Shown: positions 5,816 to 15,169 of the stretch, piece by piece | Layout: every line of letters begins with the position of its first letter | How positions within the stretch are numbered: the first letter of the stretch is position 1 | Assembly: GCA_030533415.1 (NCBI GenBank) | Contig: JAUNJE010000016.1 | Coordinates: 1 to 52,031, forward strand | Direction of reading: 5' to 3' | Source: Eubacteriales bacterium | GTDB taxonomy: Bacteria; Bacillota; Clostridia; Oscillospirales; Oscillospiraceae | DNA length: 52,031 nt | The notes under the pieces: model-generated | Told to the model about the DNA's origin: nothing | Seen by the model: only the letters and a program-made list of their open reading frames with translations | Database searches by the model: none | Program-made: the position numbers and the translations under genes

Positions 5816-8557
5816 TTACTCCCACTGTATCGTCATTTTTTTGATCTCAAGCCCGCTGGAGCCGTAAAACACGCCGATGGTATGCCGTCCGCTTCCAATC
5901 TGTCCCAAAACAGCGGTGCGCTCCGCCACAGCCCCCTCTGTGCCCTGCATGACCAGCATGGTTCTGAGTATGTTGTCACAGTAGAACGAAATCGGAAGCT
6001 GGGCAAGCGCGGTCATTGGCGCGCTTGCCGTGACGGAGATCCGGCACTGCCCGGATTCCGTGGCCTGGATGTCGAAGATATCCGCGTGCCTGCGTCTGGG
6101 GTGCAGAGCGGCTCCGTCAATCACAACGGATTTTTGATTCTCCACGATAGAATAGCATGTATCCGCCGCAATGCAGCCTACGTTTTCGGGCATGGTATAA
6201 ACCGGCTCCGTGCCGGTTCCCGCCCGGCCTGCAAGCCGGAGAAGTCCCTGGCTTTCCAGGAGGAAGCGGAGAATATTTCCGGCGTTGCGCTGCAGCTCGC
6301 CACGGGTTAGCCACCCCTCCGCCAGCCGCTCAGCCATATCGTCCGCATTCTGGCGCTCCTCTACGCGGGGGGTACACATATAGAGGTCGTTCTGTGCCGC
6401 CGCCATCGGTGCCTTCACATAGGGGGTCGGCGCCTGCCCCGGATAGTTTGCCTTGGCCCACCAGTCCGTCATGACCACTCCGGTGAAGCCCCACTCCCGG
6501 CGAAGTACCTGCGTGCACAAATCATAATTGCCGGCGGCCCAGATGCCATTGATGGCGCCATAGGCCGTCATCACAGAGCGTACCGCTCCCTCCTTGACGG
6601 CAATCTCAAAGCCCTTCAGGTAAACTTCCCGCAGCGCCCGCTCGGAGATGACACAGCTCACACTGCTGCGCCCCACCTCCTGGTTGTTGGCGGCAAAGTG
6701 CTTGATCGTACCGGTCCCCATGGCCCGGGTCTGTGCCGCCGCGATTTTTCCCGTCAGCAGCGGATCCTCGGAGATGTACTCAAAATTCCGCCCGTTCAGC
6801 GGATGACGGTGAATATTCATACCGGGTCCCAGAAGGGTGTCCACCCGGTCCTCCCAAAGCTCCGCTCCCACCTGGGTAAAGAGCTCTCCGACCAGCTCCT
6901 CGTTGAAGGTGCAGCCCAGCAGCGTTCCGCTGGGCAGGGAGAAGGCACAGATGCCGCTGTCAAAGCGGATGCCGGAAGGGCCGTCCGCGCAGCTGGCGAC
7001 GGGGATGCCAAATGTTCGCAGGCGCTCCGTCACGCCGCCAAAAACCGAGGCCACCCCGGGGATTCCCAGTGGGCTGCACATCCCCTCTCCCCGGAACAGG
7101 CAGATCAGATCCTCATCGCTGAGCTGGGCAACAAAGGTCTCCATGGAGATCCTGCCCTCCAGCACGTCCACCAGCTGATAACCCCGGTCCCCGATATAGG
7201 GGATCTCCGCCACAGGTTCCCGGATTCGAAGGCTGTCACTGCCCGCCGGGACTTCCTCGTATCCCAGCCGGTATACTCCGTCCTGCGGCCCGGCTACGGG
7301 ACGCATCCGCAGGAACGGCTCCTGGGTGGGACATACCGGCCGCAGGCGCTCCACCAGGGTAAAGGGCTGGAAAAAGCTGCCGACGCACCAGGCCCGGCGC
7401 ACATCCCCGCCCACATAGAGCCTGTAGTCTCCCTCCTCCAGTACATAGCAGGACCTGTGCCCCGTCGCGCCGGTATCATCGTAGGATGCCAGGGTGGCCT
7501 TGGGGATCGAGAAGAAAATCTTCTGGGTTTCTCCCGGCTGGAGCACGGCGGTTTTTCGGAACGCGAGCAGCTGCCGCGCCGGCTTGCCCAATGCCCCCTG
7601 GGGCGCTTCGCCGTAGATCTGCACCACCTCTTTGCCGGAGTGGTCTCCCACGTTTTGTACGCAGACGGACAATTTTATCTCCCGTTCCAAAACAATGGGG
7701 CGTTCCGCCGAGATAGTGAAACCGGTGTAGGACATGCCGTACCCGAAGGGATAGAGAACCCGGTCCTTCGCGAAGGTCTCAAAGTAACGATAGCCGACGT
7801 AAATATCCTCCTGGTAGACCACCCGATGCGGGTCGCCAAAATTGGGGGCAGAGGGGTAGTCCTCCAGCTTTTTGGCGATGGTATCCGTCAGTTTTCCGCA
7901 GGGATTCACCTTTCCCAGCAGAACGTCCAGCACGCCGTTTCCGCCCTCCTGGCCGCCCTGCCAAACGTAGAGAACTGCATGGGGATGATACGCCTCCACC
8001 CAGCTCATGTCGATGATGTTCCCCACATTGAGCACCACCGCCGTCCGGTGAGAAACGGCACAGACCTCCCGGATCAGCCGTTTCTCCTCATCCGTCAGCA
8101 GATAGCCCCCAGGGGTGTTCCGGTTGTCCTGGTCCTCTCCCGCCGTGCGGCCGATGATGATCAGAGAAATATCCGCGCGCTTCGCCGCTTCCAGCATCTC
8201 CGGCGTTACCGGCATTTCCTCCTGGGACCAGGGCGTCGTGCCCCAGCCGTCCCCTTCTGCATAGGGGTGCTCCTGGAGCCATGCCTCATACAGCGCCAGC
8301 AGGGGCTGATCCATCTGGATATCCCCGCAGCGCTTCAGTGCGTCCAGGATCCCCACAACATATTGGGCGTTGACCAGGCCGCCGGAGCCTTCACCGCTCT
8401 TATAATAGTGAAACGCGCTTCTGCCAAAAACCGCCACATGTGCACCTGCCTGAATTGGGAGGGCGCAGTCCCGGTTTTCCAGCAGGACGCAGCCCTCTGC
8501 CGCCGCCTGTCTGGCTGCGGCAGTATAGCGCTCCCTGTCCAATACACGTTGTTCCAT
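5816..8557 (-). CDS. GH3 beta-glycosidase with permuted domain order
   Basis: The 913-residue enzyme carries GH3 domains in reverse order. The alpha/beta sandwich domain comes first (about 20-280; likely acid/base Glu141 in GRTAGEDQDN). A fibronectin-III-like domain follows (about 285-400). The (beta/alpha)8 barrel comes last (about 475-770), with DGPSG, the KH pair (619-620) and nucleophile Asp698 in VMTDWW. Such permuted GH3 enzymes are known from ruminococci. A final 110 residues may form a small beta domain. No signal peptide is present, so it hydrolyses imported beta-glucosides or related oligosaccharides from the non-reducing end. It is co-transcribed with GH30 (47 bases upstream) and the YesL gene. 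Confidence 0.93.
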   Translation of the reverse strand: MEQRVLDRERYTAAARQAAAEGCVLLENRDCALPIQAGAHVAVFGRSAFHYYKSGEGSGGLVNAQYVVGILDALKRCGDIQMDQPLLALYEAWLQEHPYAEGDGWGTTPWSQEEMPVTPEMLEAAKRADISLIIIGRTAGEDQDNRNTPGGYLLTDEEKRLIREVCAVSHRTAVVLNVGNIIDMSWVEAYHPHAVLYVWQGGQEGGNGVLDVLLGKVNPCGKLTDTIAKKLEDYPSAPNFGDPHRVVYQEDIYVGYRYFETFAKDRVLYPFGYGMSYTGFTISAERPIVLEREIKLSVCVQNVGDHSGKEVVQIYGEAPQGALGKPARQLLAFRKTAVLQPGETQKIFFSIPKATLASYDDTGATGHRSCYVLEEGDYRLYVGGDVRRAWCVGSFFQPFTLVERLRPVCPTQEPFLRMRPVAGPQDGVYRLGYEEVPAGSDSLRIREPVAEIPYIGDRGYQLVDVLEGRISMETFVAQLSDEDLICLFRGEGMCSPLGIPGVASVFGGVTERLRTFGIPVASCADGPSGIRFDSGICAFSLPSGTLLGCTFNEELVGELFTQVGAELWEDRVDTLLGPGMNIHRHPLNGRNFEYISEDPLLTGKIAAAQTRAMGTGTIKHFAANNQEVGRSSVSCVISERALREVYLKGFEIAVKEGAVRSVMTAYGAINGIWAAGNYDLCTQVLRREWGFTGVVMTDWWAKANYPGQAPTPYVKAPMAAAQNDLYMCTPRVEERQNADDMAERLAEGWLTRGELQRNAGNILRFLLESQGLLRLAGRAGTGTEPVYTMPENVGCIAADTCYSIVENQKSVVIDGAALHPRRRHADIFDIQATESGQCRISVTASAPMTALAQLPISFYCDNILRTMLVMQGTEGAVAERTAVLGQIGSGRHTIGVFYGSSGLEIKKMTIQWE

Positions 8558-8604
8558 TTTATTCTCCTTCTGGTAAAATATGGCTGTTTCGCCGGGAACC
8601 CGGC

Positions 8605-9924
8605 CTATTTGACCACAGCTGTCATGATGGAGTGCGCCTCCAATGCGATATCCGCGCTTTCCCCATCCATGAGCAAAGCAAACCGCTGGGTCCGGTCCGA
8701 GCCGTTCAAGACCACCACGATCCGCTCCCCGCCGGGGTTCTCAAACGCCGCGCATTCCAGGCTTTTTGTATAGGAGGTGCTCAGCAATACCCGCGCCCCC
8801 CGCCGGATGTAGCGGCTGAAATGACCGATGTAGTAGTAGGACTGTTTCCGCGTCAGAGCCCCGGTCTCCAGGTCGCACATAATGGGAGCCTCGCAGAAGT
8901 TCTGCACATGGTTGGGGCCGCCCTGTTTGTCCAGCACGATGTTCCAGTCCATAAAGCCGTTCATGCCGGCGTTGAAGTCGCCAATCAAACTGTGGGCATA
9001 GCTCTCCGCCTTGCTCACCGCCCCCCGGCCCGGAGAGTCGCGGTACTCCGCGCACCCCTCCGTAAACAGGATCTCCTTGTCAGGATACTGTCTGCGCACA
9101 TAGTCCAGCGCCGGGAAGTGGTCCCCCGTATACCAGTGAAAGGCAATGCCACCGACGGCCGCATCCGCTCCGGGGACGGAAAAGGATTCCCGGCAGCGCT
9201 CGATGATTCGGTCCTTGTTGTGATCCCAGACGAAGATCTTCACATTGGTCAAACCTGCGGCGTTCAACTCTCTGCGCAGAAAATTGACCGCAAAGATTGC
9301 CTCTTCCACCCCGCTGTAGAGACAGGATTCCCAGGTCTGGGTGGCAGCCGGCTCATTCTGCACGGTGATGCGGTCGATGACGATGCCCTCCTCCCGGTAA
9401 GCCAGAAGATATTGTACCATGATTTTCGCCCAAGCGCCATAGTATTCTTCCAGCAGCCGTCCGCCGCGGTTCATCTGACCGCTGCTCTTCATGAAGGCCG
9501 GAGGGCTCCACGGAGAGGCCAGAAGCTGTAATTCGGGCGTTGCCGCCAGCGCCGCTTTCACCAGCGGGATCACATAGGTCCTGTCGCCCTGAATGGAGAA
9601 GGTCCTCAATTCGGTATCGCCCTCCTCCACATAGGCCCGGTTCCCCAGGGAGAAATCACAGCTCTGTATGGAAAGCCGGCCCAGGTTATAGCGGTTCCCA
9701 TTCTCACCGAAACACAGCTCCAGCAGTTCCCTGCGCTTATCCGCATCCAGGCGGCTGTACACATAGGCGGACGCCTCGGTCAGTGCGCCGCCGAAGCCGG
9801 TGACGGTTTGCTTTCGGATTTCCGGGTAGACCTTCACAAGGCGCATTTCCGCCCCCGGCTTACGGTAAGTCTTTGCTGTCCGGTGCTCATAGCGCACCTT
9901 TTGATTTGTTACGAAATAATCCAT
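8605..9924 (-). CDS. GH30 glycosidase (glucosylceramidase-like)
   Basis: The 439-residue cytoplasmic protein matches GH30. The acid/base Glu191 lies in TVQNEPAATQTWESC and the nucleophile Glu289 in ILFTEGCAEY. The start of the barrel is GFGGALTEASA, and a C-terminal beta-sandwich (about 365-439) packs beside it. Related enzymes remove beta-glucose, beta-xylose or beta-fucose units; specificity here is not readable. It lacks a signal peptide and lies in the LacI-controlled importer operon, so it should act on imported oligosaccharides. The 184 bases before it contain a repeat and a strong hairpin, which may lower its expression relative to the binding protein. Confidence 0.92.
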   Translation of the reverse strand: MDYFVTNQKVRYEHRTAKTYRKPGAEMRLVKVYPEIRKQTVTGFGGALTEASAYVYSRLDADKRRELLELCFGENGNRYNLGRLSIQSCDFSLGNRAYVEEGDTELRTFSIQGDRTYVIPLVKAALAATPELQLLASPWSPPAFMKSSGQMNRGGRLLEEYYGAWAKIMVQYLLAYREEGIVIDRITVQNEPAATQTWESCLYSGVEEAIFAVNFLRRELNAAGLTNVKIFVWDHNKDRIIERCRESFSVPGADAAVGGIAFHWYTGDHFPALDYVRRQYPDKEILFTEGCAEYRDSPGRGAVSKAESYAHSLIGDFNAGMNGFMDWNIVLDKQGGPNHVQNFCEAPIMCDLETGALTRKQSYYYIGHFSRYIRRGARVLLSTSYTKSLECAAFENPGGERIVVVLNGSDRTQRFALLMDGESADIALEAHSIMTAVVK

Positions 9925-9955
9925 TTTGTCCTCTTTCAGTGGGAAATGGTCGCAT

Positions 9956-10013
9956 GCCGTCAGGCGGTACCTTCTTTATAAAAATGTTTCATTTTTATAA
10001 AGAAACAGTATGA
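9956..10013 (+). repeat. Dispersed palindromic repeat, right-end fragment (copy 2)
   Basis: Only module C is present: GTCAGGCGGTACC followed by the CTTTATAAAAATG palindrome and the end CAGTATGA. It sits between the GH30 gene and the binding-protein gene. Confidence 0.7.
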
Positions 10014-10025
10014 ATTCTACGATAC

Positions 10026-10078
10026 ATACATCAAACTGCATCACCGTGCACTGAGAAAGGCGATGCAGTTTGATGTAT
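10026..10078. terminator. Long hairpin after the binding-protein gene
   Basis: A perfect 17-base inverted repeat (10026-10042 and 10062-10078, ATACATCAAACTGCATC and complement) has a 19-base loop. It lies 31 bases after the stop of the 10109-11728 gene. There is no clear U tract on the minus strand. It is probably a partial terminator or 3' stabiliser that lets the binding protein outnumber the downstream glycosidases. Confidence 0.55.
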
Positions 10079-10108
10079 TGCTAATTGTTTTTCGCTCGGT
10101 CAGTCAGA

Positions 10109-11728
10109 TCAGCCGTTGAGCTTCTCACGGTTAGCGGCGACCTTCTCGTTGTAGATCTCTACGATGTCATCCCAGCTGTTGGAGGCACGGAAAGCCTTGA
10201 AGTCCTCCAAAGTCTGGTCAAAGGAGGCATCATCCTTGGAGCGGATCATCGCCACCAGCGTGGTGTACCAGTTGGTATTGATGGCCGAGAGGGCACGGGC
10301 CTCCGCGGTACCCTGATCGGGCGTGATGTTCTCCAGAATGAACTGGGGCTTCAGCTTATCCTTGCCCCACTCGTTGATCTGAACCATAGAGGGGGTCGGA
10401 TCCGCGCGGAAGGAAGCGTAACGGTCATGGCCGAAGATCAGGAACTCGCCAAGGCGGTAGACCTTCTTGTACTTCTCACTTTCGTTGTCGCGCATGGCGG
10501 CCACTTCGGGCAGCAGCTCATACAGGCCGTCGTCGTTGATTTTGTAGGTCTCGCCTTCCACGCCGTAGGTGCAGAGCATACCGGCCTCATCGGTGAGCAG
10601 GTAGGTGAAGGTCTTGATGGCCGTGATGGGATCTTTGCACTGCTTGGTGATATAGGAGATGGTCCAGCCGGACAGGCCAGCCTGGCTCAGTGTGGGCGTG
10701 CGGCCGACAGTGCTGGCGGGGCCGTCAATGGCGATGTACTGAGCGTCGGGATTGGTGCTGTACCAGGTCTGCAGGAAGCCGCTGCGCTGGGGCGTGCCGC
10801 CGATGAAGATGGTGGCGTAACGGCCGGAGGCAACCTTTTCCTCATGGGCGGTGCCGTCGTCGGAGAAGTTATCGTCGCTGATGCAGCCGTTGCGGTAGGC
10901 CTGGTTCAAAACCTTCAGCCACGCCTGATAGTCCTCATCCATTACGCGGTCATACCAGGTGCCGTCCTCGTTCTCGATGGGCACGCCGAGGTAGTTCATG
11001 AAGTCGGCGCCCAGAGAGCCTTCACTGCTGGTCATGGAGTTGGAGCCAAAGGGAATCAGATCGGGGAACTGCTCCTTGATCTTGTTCAGGGTATCCAGGA
11101 ATTCTTCGGGCGTCTTCATGCTGGGCTTGCCCAGAGCCTCGTACACATCCTTGCGGATGACGAAAGCCGTGGTAGCGTAGAGCTGGCCGGAGGCATAGTC
11201 GGCGGCGGAGTTGGAGTAGCCGGGATAGCCGTAGGTCTTACCGTCGCTGAGCCGGAACCAATTCAGGGTGTCGGGCTTGGCAACCTGGTAGAAGTAAGGA
11301 TCGTACTTGTCGGCCAGGTCGTTGAGGGACCAGGCCCAGTCGGCCGCGCTGTTGGCCACAGAGGAGCCGGAGTCAAAGATGGTGATGATGTCGGGCAGGG
11401 TCTCGCCGGCGAACAGGGTGTTCAGCTTGGTATCGTCACCGGTGATGAACTCCACCTCCAGGCCCAGGTCCTCTTGGATCTTCTTGGTAACGGTGTCGGT
11501 GCCCCAATCGGTGTTCCACCAATCGGCGTTGACGTACCAGGTCAGCTTGCTGCTCTCCTGGGTGTCCAGCTTGTAGGCGGGCGTGTTGGCGTCCAGGGTG
11601 TAGCGGTCGCCCAGTTCGGGCAGCTCGCCGGCGGAATTGCCGCCGCCTCCGCCGCAGCCGGCCAGCAGGCCCAGGCACATGGCCGCTATAAGCGCGACAC
11701 CAATGATCTTCTGAAAAGTCTTTTTCAT
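10109..11728 (-). CDS. Sugar ABC transporter substrate-binding lipoprotein (LipO type)
   Basis: The 539-residue lipoprotein (lipobox LLAGC, Cys25, then a glycine run) belongs to the large LipO/YtcQ class of extracellular binding proteins that work with LplB and YtcP permeases. It captures an oligosaccharide outside the cell. The start at 11728 was chosen over an ATG 21 bases earlier because AGGAAGG stands correctly before it. It is third in the operon, 29 bases after the YtcP-type permease, and followed by a hairpin at 10026-10078. No ATPase is nearby; a shared MsmX-type ATPase elsewhere would be expected. Confidence 0.93.
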   Translation of the reverse strand: MKKTFQKIIGVALIAAMCLGLLAGCGGGGGNSAGELPELGDRYTLDANTPAYKLDTQESSKLTWYVNADWWNTDWGTDTVTKKIQEDLGLEVEFITGDDTKLNTLFAGETLPDIITIFDSGSSVANSAADWAWSLNDLADKYDPYFYQVAKPDTLNWFRLSDGKTYGYPGYSNSAADYASGQLYATTAFVIRKDVYEALGKPSMKTPEEFLDTLNKIKEQFPDLIPFGSNSMTSSEGSLGADFMNYLGVPIENEDGTWYDRVMDEDYQAWLKVLNQAYRNGCISDDNFSDDGTAHEEKVASGRYATIFIGGTPQRSGFLQTWYSTNPDAQYIAIDGPASTVGRTPTLSQAGLSGWTISYITKQCKDPITAIKTFTYLLTDEAGMLCTYGVEGETYKINDDGLYELLPEVAAMRDNESEKYKKVYRLGEFLIFGHDRYASFRADPTPSMVQINEWGKDKLKPQFILENITPDQGTAEARALSAINTNWYTTLVAMIRSKDDASFDQTLEDFKAFRASNSWDDIVEIYNEKVAANREKLNG

Positions 11729-11757
11729 ATATGCTTTCCTTCCTTTCATGGTATTTC

Positions 11758-12630
11758 TTATTCCTTCACTGCACCAAGCATCATACCGGACATAAAATAC
11801 TTTTGCAGTAGCGGATAAATGATGACGATAGGCAGCGTGGTGACCACAATGGTCGCCAACTGGATGCCCTTCGAGGTGGTGGCGATGGTCGCGCCGGTGG
11901 GGTTGGCCATCTGAGAGGTCTGCTGCTGGACAATGATCTCATACAGCTTCATCTGCAGGGGATAGAGACTCTTATCGGTGACATATAGCTTGGCCGTCAT
12001 GAAGTCGTTCCACTGGCTCACGCCGTGGAACAGGGCGATGGTGGCCAGGGAGGGCTTGGAGATGGGCAGCACAATGCGCAGGAACACTCTCCAGGTGCCG
12101 GCGCCGTCCAGCAGGGCGGCCTCCTCCAGGGAGTCGGGAACCTGACGGAAGAAGTTCATCAGCACAACCATGTCATAGTAGCTGAACAGAGCGGGGATGA
12201 TGTAGACCCAGAAGGTGTTGAGCAGGTGCAGATCCTTGATGAGCAGGTAGGTAGGGATCATGCCGCCGGAGAAGAACATGGTGATGACACCCATGGTGGT
12301 GTACAGCTTGCGCCCCTTGAGGTAGGTCTTGCTCATGCCGTAGGCGACCATGGCGCAGAAGAACACGTGGCAAACCACGCCGATGACGGTCTTCAGCACG
12401 GAGATCAGGAAGGCCATCCAGATGGAGGTATCCCGGAAGACCGCCCGGTAGTTCTCGATGGAGAACTCGGAAGGCCAGAAGATGCCTTTGCCCGAGGCTA
12501 CAGCCGCGGCGGAGCTGAAAGAGTTGACCACGACGTTCCAGATCGGGAAGATGATAATGACGCTCATCAAAACCAGTACGAATATGCAGATGCCGTCAAA
12601 TACTTTATCGGCGGTTGTTCTTGGTTGCAT
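11758..12630 (-). CDS. Carbohydrate ABC transporter permease, YtcP/LplC type
   Basis: The 290-residue protein has six predicted membrane segments and the EAA loop LEEAALLDGAGTWRVFLRIV (about 168-187), which contacts the ATPase. The family signature at the C-terminus (YPLLQKYFMSGMMLGAVKE) is typical of YtcP/LplC permeases. It is the second subunit of the importer, 12 bases downstream of the LplB-type permease and 29 bases before the lipoprotein gene. Confidence 0.94.
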   Translation of the reverse strand: MQPRTTADKVFDGICIFVLVLMSVIIIFPIWNVVVNSFSSAAAVASGKGIFWPSEFSIENYRAVFRDTSIWMAFLISVLKTVIGVVCHVFFCAMVAYGMSKTYLKGRKLYTTMGVITMFFSGGMIPTYLLIKDLHLLNTFWVYIIPALFSYYDMVVLMNFFRQVPDSLEEAALLDGAGTWRVFLRIVLPISKPSLATIALFHGVSQWNDFMTAKLYVTDKSLYPLQMKLYEIIVQQQTSQMANPTGATIATTSKGIQLATIVVTTLPIVIIYPLLQKYFMSGMMLGAVKE

Positions 12631-12642
12631 CCTGATCCCTCC

Positions 12643-13578
12643 TTACAGCACGGACTCGTCGTTCAGCTTGGTGGTCAGGGAGTTGGCGATCACCAGCAGA
12701 ATAACGGAAACAATGGAAACACCCAGGCCGGCGGCGGTGGCGTAGGAGAAGTCGCCCTGTGCCAGACCGATGCGGTACACATAGGAATTGATGACCTCGG
12801 CGGTGGGCTGGTTTTGGGTATTCATCAGCACCAGGGTCTGGTCCAGGTTGGAGCCAAGCAGGCCGGAAATGGTCAGAATGAAGTTCAGGCCGATGATATT
12901 GCGGATCAGGGGCAGGGTGATGCTCCAGGTCTGACGCAGGCGGGTGGCTCCGTCGATGTTTGCTGCCTCGTAGTACGTTGGATCAATGCCCGCCATGGCC
13001 GCCAGGTAGAGTATGGTGCCCCAGCCAGCCTCCTTCCACACGTCGGACAGGGAGGCAATCCACCAGTACTTGTCCGCATCCAGCAGGATATTGGTGCCCT
13101 CTTTGATGATGCCCAGGCTGATCAGAATCTGATTGAACATGCCCGTGGTGGACATCCAGCTGATGATCATACCGCCCAGGACGATCCAGGAGAGGAAGTG
13201 AGGGAGGTAAGAGATCGTCTGTGTGATCCTCTTGAAGGGACCGTCCTTGACACTATAAATCATGACCGCCAGGATGATGGGGATCGTGAACCCGAACGCC
13301 AGCTTCAGCAAGCTGATGCCCAGGGTATTTTTGACGGACGCCCAGAAGTACTTATCCGTCAGGATGATCTCGAAGTTCTTCATGGCCACCCATTTGGCCG
13401 TTTTGATGGTGCTGGTGACAGTGTAATTCTTGAACGCGATGCTCAGTCCATAGATCGGTATGTAATTAAAAATGATCATGAACACAATCGCGGGAAGCAC
13501 CATTGACTGCAATGGTATTTGCCTCCTGAATTCTGAGCCCCAATTTTTCAATCGGATACCCACGCTTTCTTTTTGCAT
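12643..13578 (-). CDS. Carbohydrate ABC transporter permease, LplB type
   Basis: The 311-residue protein has six membrane segments and an EAA loop at about 203-222 (YEAANIDGATRLRQTWSITL). The N-terminal region (FNYIPIYGLSIAFKNY) is characteristic of LplB. It opens the importer operon. Its start has a strong TTTAGGAGG about 9 bases upstream, and the promoter with an overlapping operator candidate lies at 13620-13675. Confidence 0.94.
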   Translation of the reverse strand: MQKESVGIRLKNWGSEFRRQIPLQSMVLPAIVFMIIFNYIPIYGLSIAFKNYTVTSTIKTAKWVAMKNFEIILTDKYFWASVKNTLGISLLKLAFGFTIPIILAVMIYSVKDGPFKRITQTISYLPHFLSWIVLGGMIISWMSTTGMFNQILISLGIIKEGTNILLDADKYWWIASLSDVWKEAGWGTILYLAAMAGIDPTYYEAANIDGATRLRQTWSITLPLIRNIIGLNFILTISGLLGSNLDQTLVLMNTQNQPTAEVINSYVYRIGLAQGDFSYATAAGLGVSIVSVILLVIANSLTTKLNDESVL

Positions 13579-13619
13579 GCCCTCGACCTCCTAAAGTGAA
13601 GTGACGTTCGCCAGGAATA

Positions 13620-13634
13620 GAAACGTTTTTATTT
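13620..13634 (-). promoter_or_regulatory. LacI-type operator candidate O1 (transporter operon)
   Basis: GAAACGTTTTTATTT is found here exactly, and again at 13737-13751 and 18463-18477. The core AAACGTTT is palindromic, as LacI-family operators are. It lies about 11 bases downstream of the -10 hexamer of the promoter at 13646-13675, so a bound repressor would cover the transcription start. The LacI-family gene at 13950-14966 is the obvious candidate regulator (inference). Confidence 0.65.
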
Positions 13635-13645
13635 CTGACACGGTT

Positions 13646-13675
13646 ATAGTACCACCAATTGAAAATATCTGTCAA
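13646..13675 (-). promoter_or_regulatory. Promoter of the LplB/YtcP operon
   Basis: On the minus strand, consensus TTGACA (13675-13670) and TACTAT (13651-13646) are separated by 18 bases. The transcription start would fall near the operator at 13620-13634. Confidence 0.65.
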
Positions 13676-13736
13676 GTATAAAGAAATAAATTTGAATTTT
13701 TTGTTAAGTATGACGAAAAAATACCGTTTCGTTTAA

Positions 13737-13751
13737 GAAACGTTTTTATTT
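13737..13751 (-). promoter_or_regulatory. LacI-type operator candidate O2 (upstream)
   Basis: This is a second exact copy of GAAACGTTTTTATTT, 117 bases upstream of O1 and beyond the -35. Paired operators at this spacing are compatible with repression by looping or with cooperative binding. Confidence 0.6.
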
Positions 13752-13896
13752 CCAGAAAAGGATACACCTGGTTTTCCGAACAATTATTCCCAGAAAAGCC
13801 CTATGTATCTCGGATTTCCATGGCTTTTCAGATGATTTTTTAACGCTTCCTTCCGGCGCAAATTTCTTCGGCAAAACGCCAAATTCAACTATAGAG

Positions 13897-13937
13897 AAGT
13901 CGAACCCGGCCAGGTTTTCCCAGGCAGGGTTCGACTT
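13897..13937 (-). terminator. Terminator hairpin after the LacI-family gene
   Basis: An 11-base perfect stem (AAGTCGAACCC / GGGTTCGACTT) closes a 19-base loop just after the stop of the regulator gene. It separates that gene from the transporter operon promoter. Confidence 0.6.
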
Positions 13938-13949
13938 TCCTATGTTTTC

Positions 13950-14966
13950 TTATGATTCACAGATCCAGGTGGAATCCCTGGCCACAATACTGCCGTCCAG
14001 CAGCTCGGTCCGGCCGGATGATTTTCCCTCCAGAATGTCCACCATCATCGCAACCGCTGTCTGCGCCTGCTGCTCGATGGGGGTGCGCACGGTGGTCAGG
14101 GCGGGCTGAAAATACTGGGACAGCTCCATGTCGTCGAAGCCCACCACACTGACCTGGCCCGGCACGGAATACCCCAACTGCTTAAGCGCCTTGATCGCGC
14201 CGATGGCGCTGCGGTCATTGCCGCAGACATACGCCGTAGGGCGGGAGGCACTCATATAATTGGGATCCGCCGCCAGGGCCAGGACGGCCGAGAACGCGAT
14301 GTTTTCATCGAAATAGCCCTGAATGCAGACTGCGGATGCCGGATCGATCCTCCCCTGCTTCAGCGCGTCCAGAAAGCCCCGTTTCCGTTCCACTGCGTCA
14401 AAATTATCCTGGTTGCCCTCTACGAAGCAGAAGCGACGGTGGCCCAGGCCGATCAGATGGCTGGTGATGCTGAAGCTGGCCTTGTAGGAATTGAAGAGCA
14501 CGCAGCCGATCCGGGTGTCCTCCCGTTTCCGGTCCAGCAGCACCAGAGGGACCCGTTCCCGGTGCAGTACATCCAGGTCCTCATCGCCGATCCGCTCGCC
14601 CTCAAAGAGAAAGCACCCGTCGAAGGACCCCCCAAGCAGCACCTGCATAACGTGATTCTTATCCCGGGAGATCACGATATTTAACCCATAGCCGTGCTCC
14701 ACACAGTCGTGATTCATGGCGTCGATCAGACGGCTGAAGTATTCGCCGGTGACGGTGGAAGTCAAAAAGCACAGCTGCCTGCTCTTCCCGCTTTTTAAGA
14801 CCCTCCCGCTCATATTTGGTACATATCCCAGGCGTTTCGCGGCCTCCACCACCCGCCGCTTCGTCTCATCTCTCACCAGATCAGAGCCGTTCAGCGCATT
14901 GGAGGCAGTTGAAATTGCCACACCGGCTTCCCTTGCGACTTCTCGAATTGTTACTTTTTTCTCCAT
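13950..14966 (-). CDS. LacI family transcriptional regulator
   Basis: The 338-residue protein has an N-terminal LacI helix-turn-helix (VTIREVAREAGVAISTASNALNG, about 4-26), a hinge (NMSGRVLKSGKS) and a periplasmic-binding-protein-like sugar-binding core (about 60-335). I place the start at 14966, where GTGGAG precedes MEKKVTIREV; a longer frame begins 24 bases upstream. It sits between the importer operon and the ThuA/SDR operon. It most likely represses both and GH88 through the AAACGTTT-core sites, releasing on binding an imported sugar (inference). Confidence 0.93.
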   Translation of the reverse strand: MEKKVTIREVAREAGVAISTASNALNGSDLVRDETKRRVVEAAKRLGYVPNMSGRVLKSGKSRQLCFLTSTVTGEYFSRLIDAMNHDCVEHGYGLNIVISRDKNHVMQVLLGGSFDGCFLFEGERIGDEDLDVLHRERVPLVLLDRKREDTRIGCVLFNSYKASFSITSHLIGLGHRRFCFVEGNQDNFDAVERKRGFLDALKQGRIDPASAVCIQGYFDENIAFSAVLALAADPNYMSASRPTAYVCGNDRSAIGAIKALKQLGYSVPGQVSVVGFDDMELSQYFQPALTTVRTPIEQQAQTAVAMMVDILEGKSSGRTELLDGSIVARDSTWICES

Positions 14967-15006
14967 GACATTCTCCACGATAAAAAACATTCCTGCATGC
15001 TGCTTT

Positions 15007-15062
15007 TATACTGATATTCCATTAAAACGTTTCATTCGTCAGAATGGAACGAAACAGTATTA
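15007..15062 (+). repeat. Dispersed palindromic repeat, short internally deleted copy (copy 3)
   Basis: It retains both ends (TATACTG ... CAGTATTA) and module A, but modules B and C are gone. A one-base difference from other copies (AAAACGTTTC instead of AAAAAGTTTC) creates an AAACGTTT core like the LacI operators. This lies in the leader of the LacI gene, so the regulator may control itself here (inference). Confidence 0.65.
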
Positions 15063-15169
15063 CATATTAAACAATTATACCAAAAATTTTCTGTTCTTCA
15101 AGTCCCTTTTCCAGCTTTTCCGCCTCCCGCAGGGTCCCGCATCGCCGGCTTCTGTCATTCCCGCACGGT

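Noticed and set aside
6698-8773. Long open frame of 691 codons antisense to the GH3 gene
   Set aside because: It is a shadow produced by GC-rich codon bias of the real gene; its translation is rich in Arg, Gly, His and Pro and has no recognisable domain. The same applies to long antisense frames at 10085-11818, 12025-13506, 23530-25827, 26253-27932, 37657-40134, 40438-41883 and 48109-50139.
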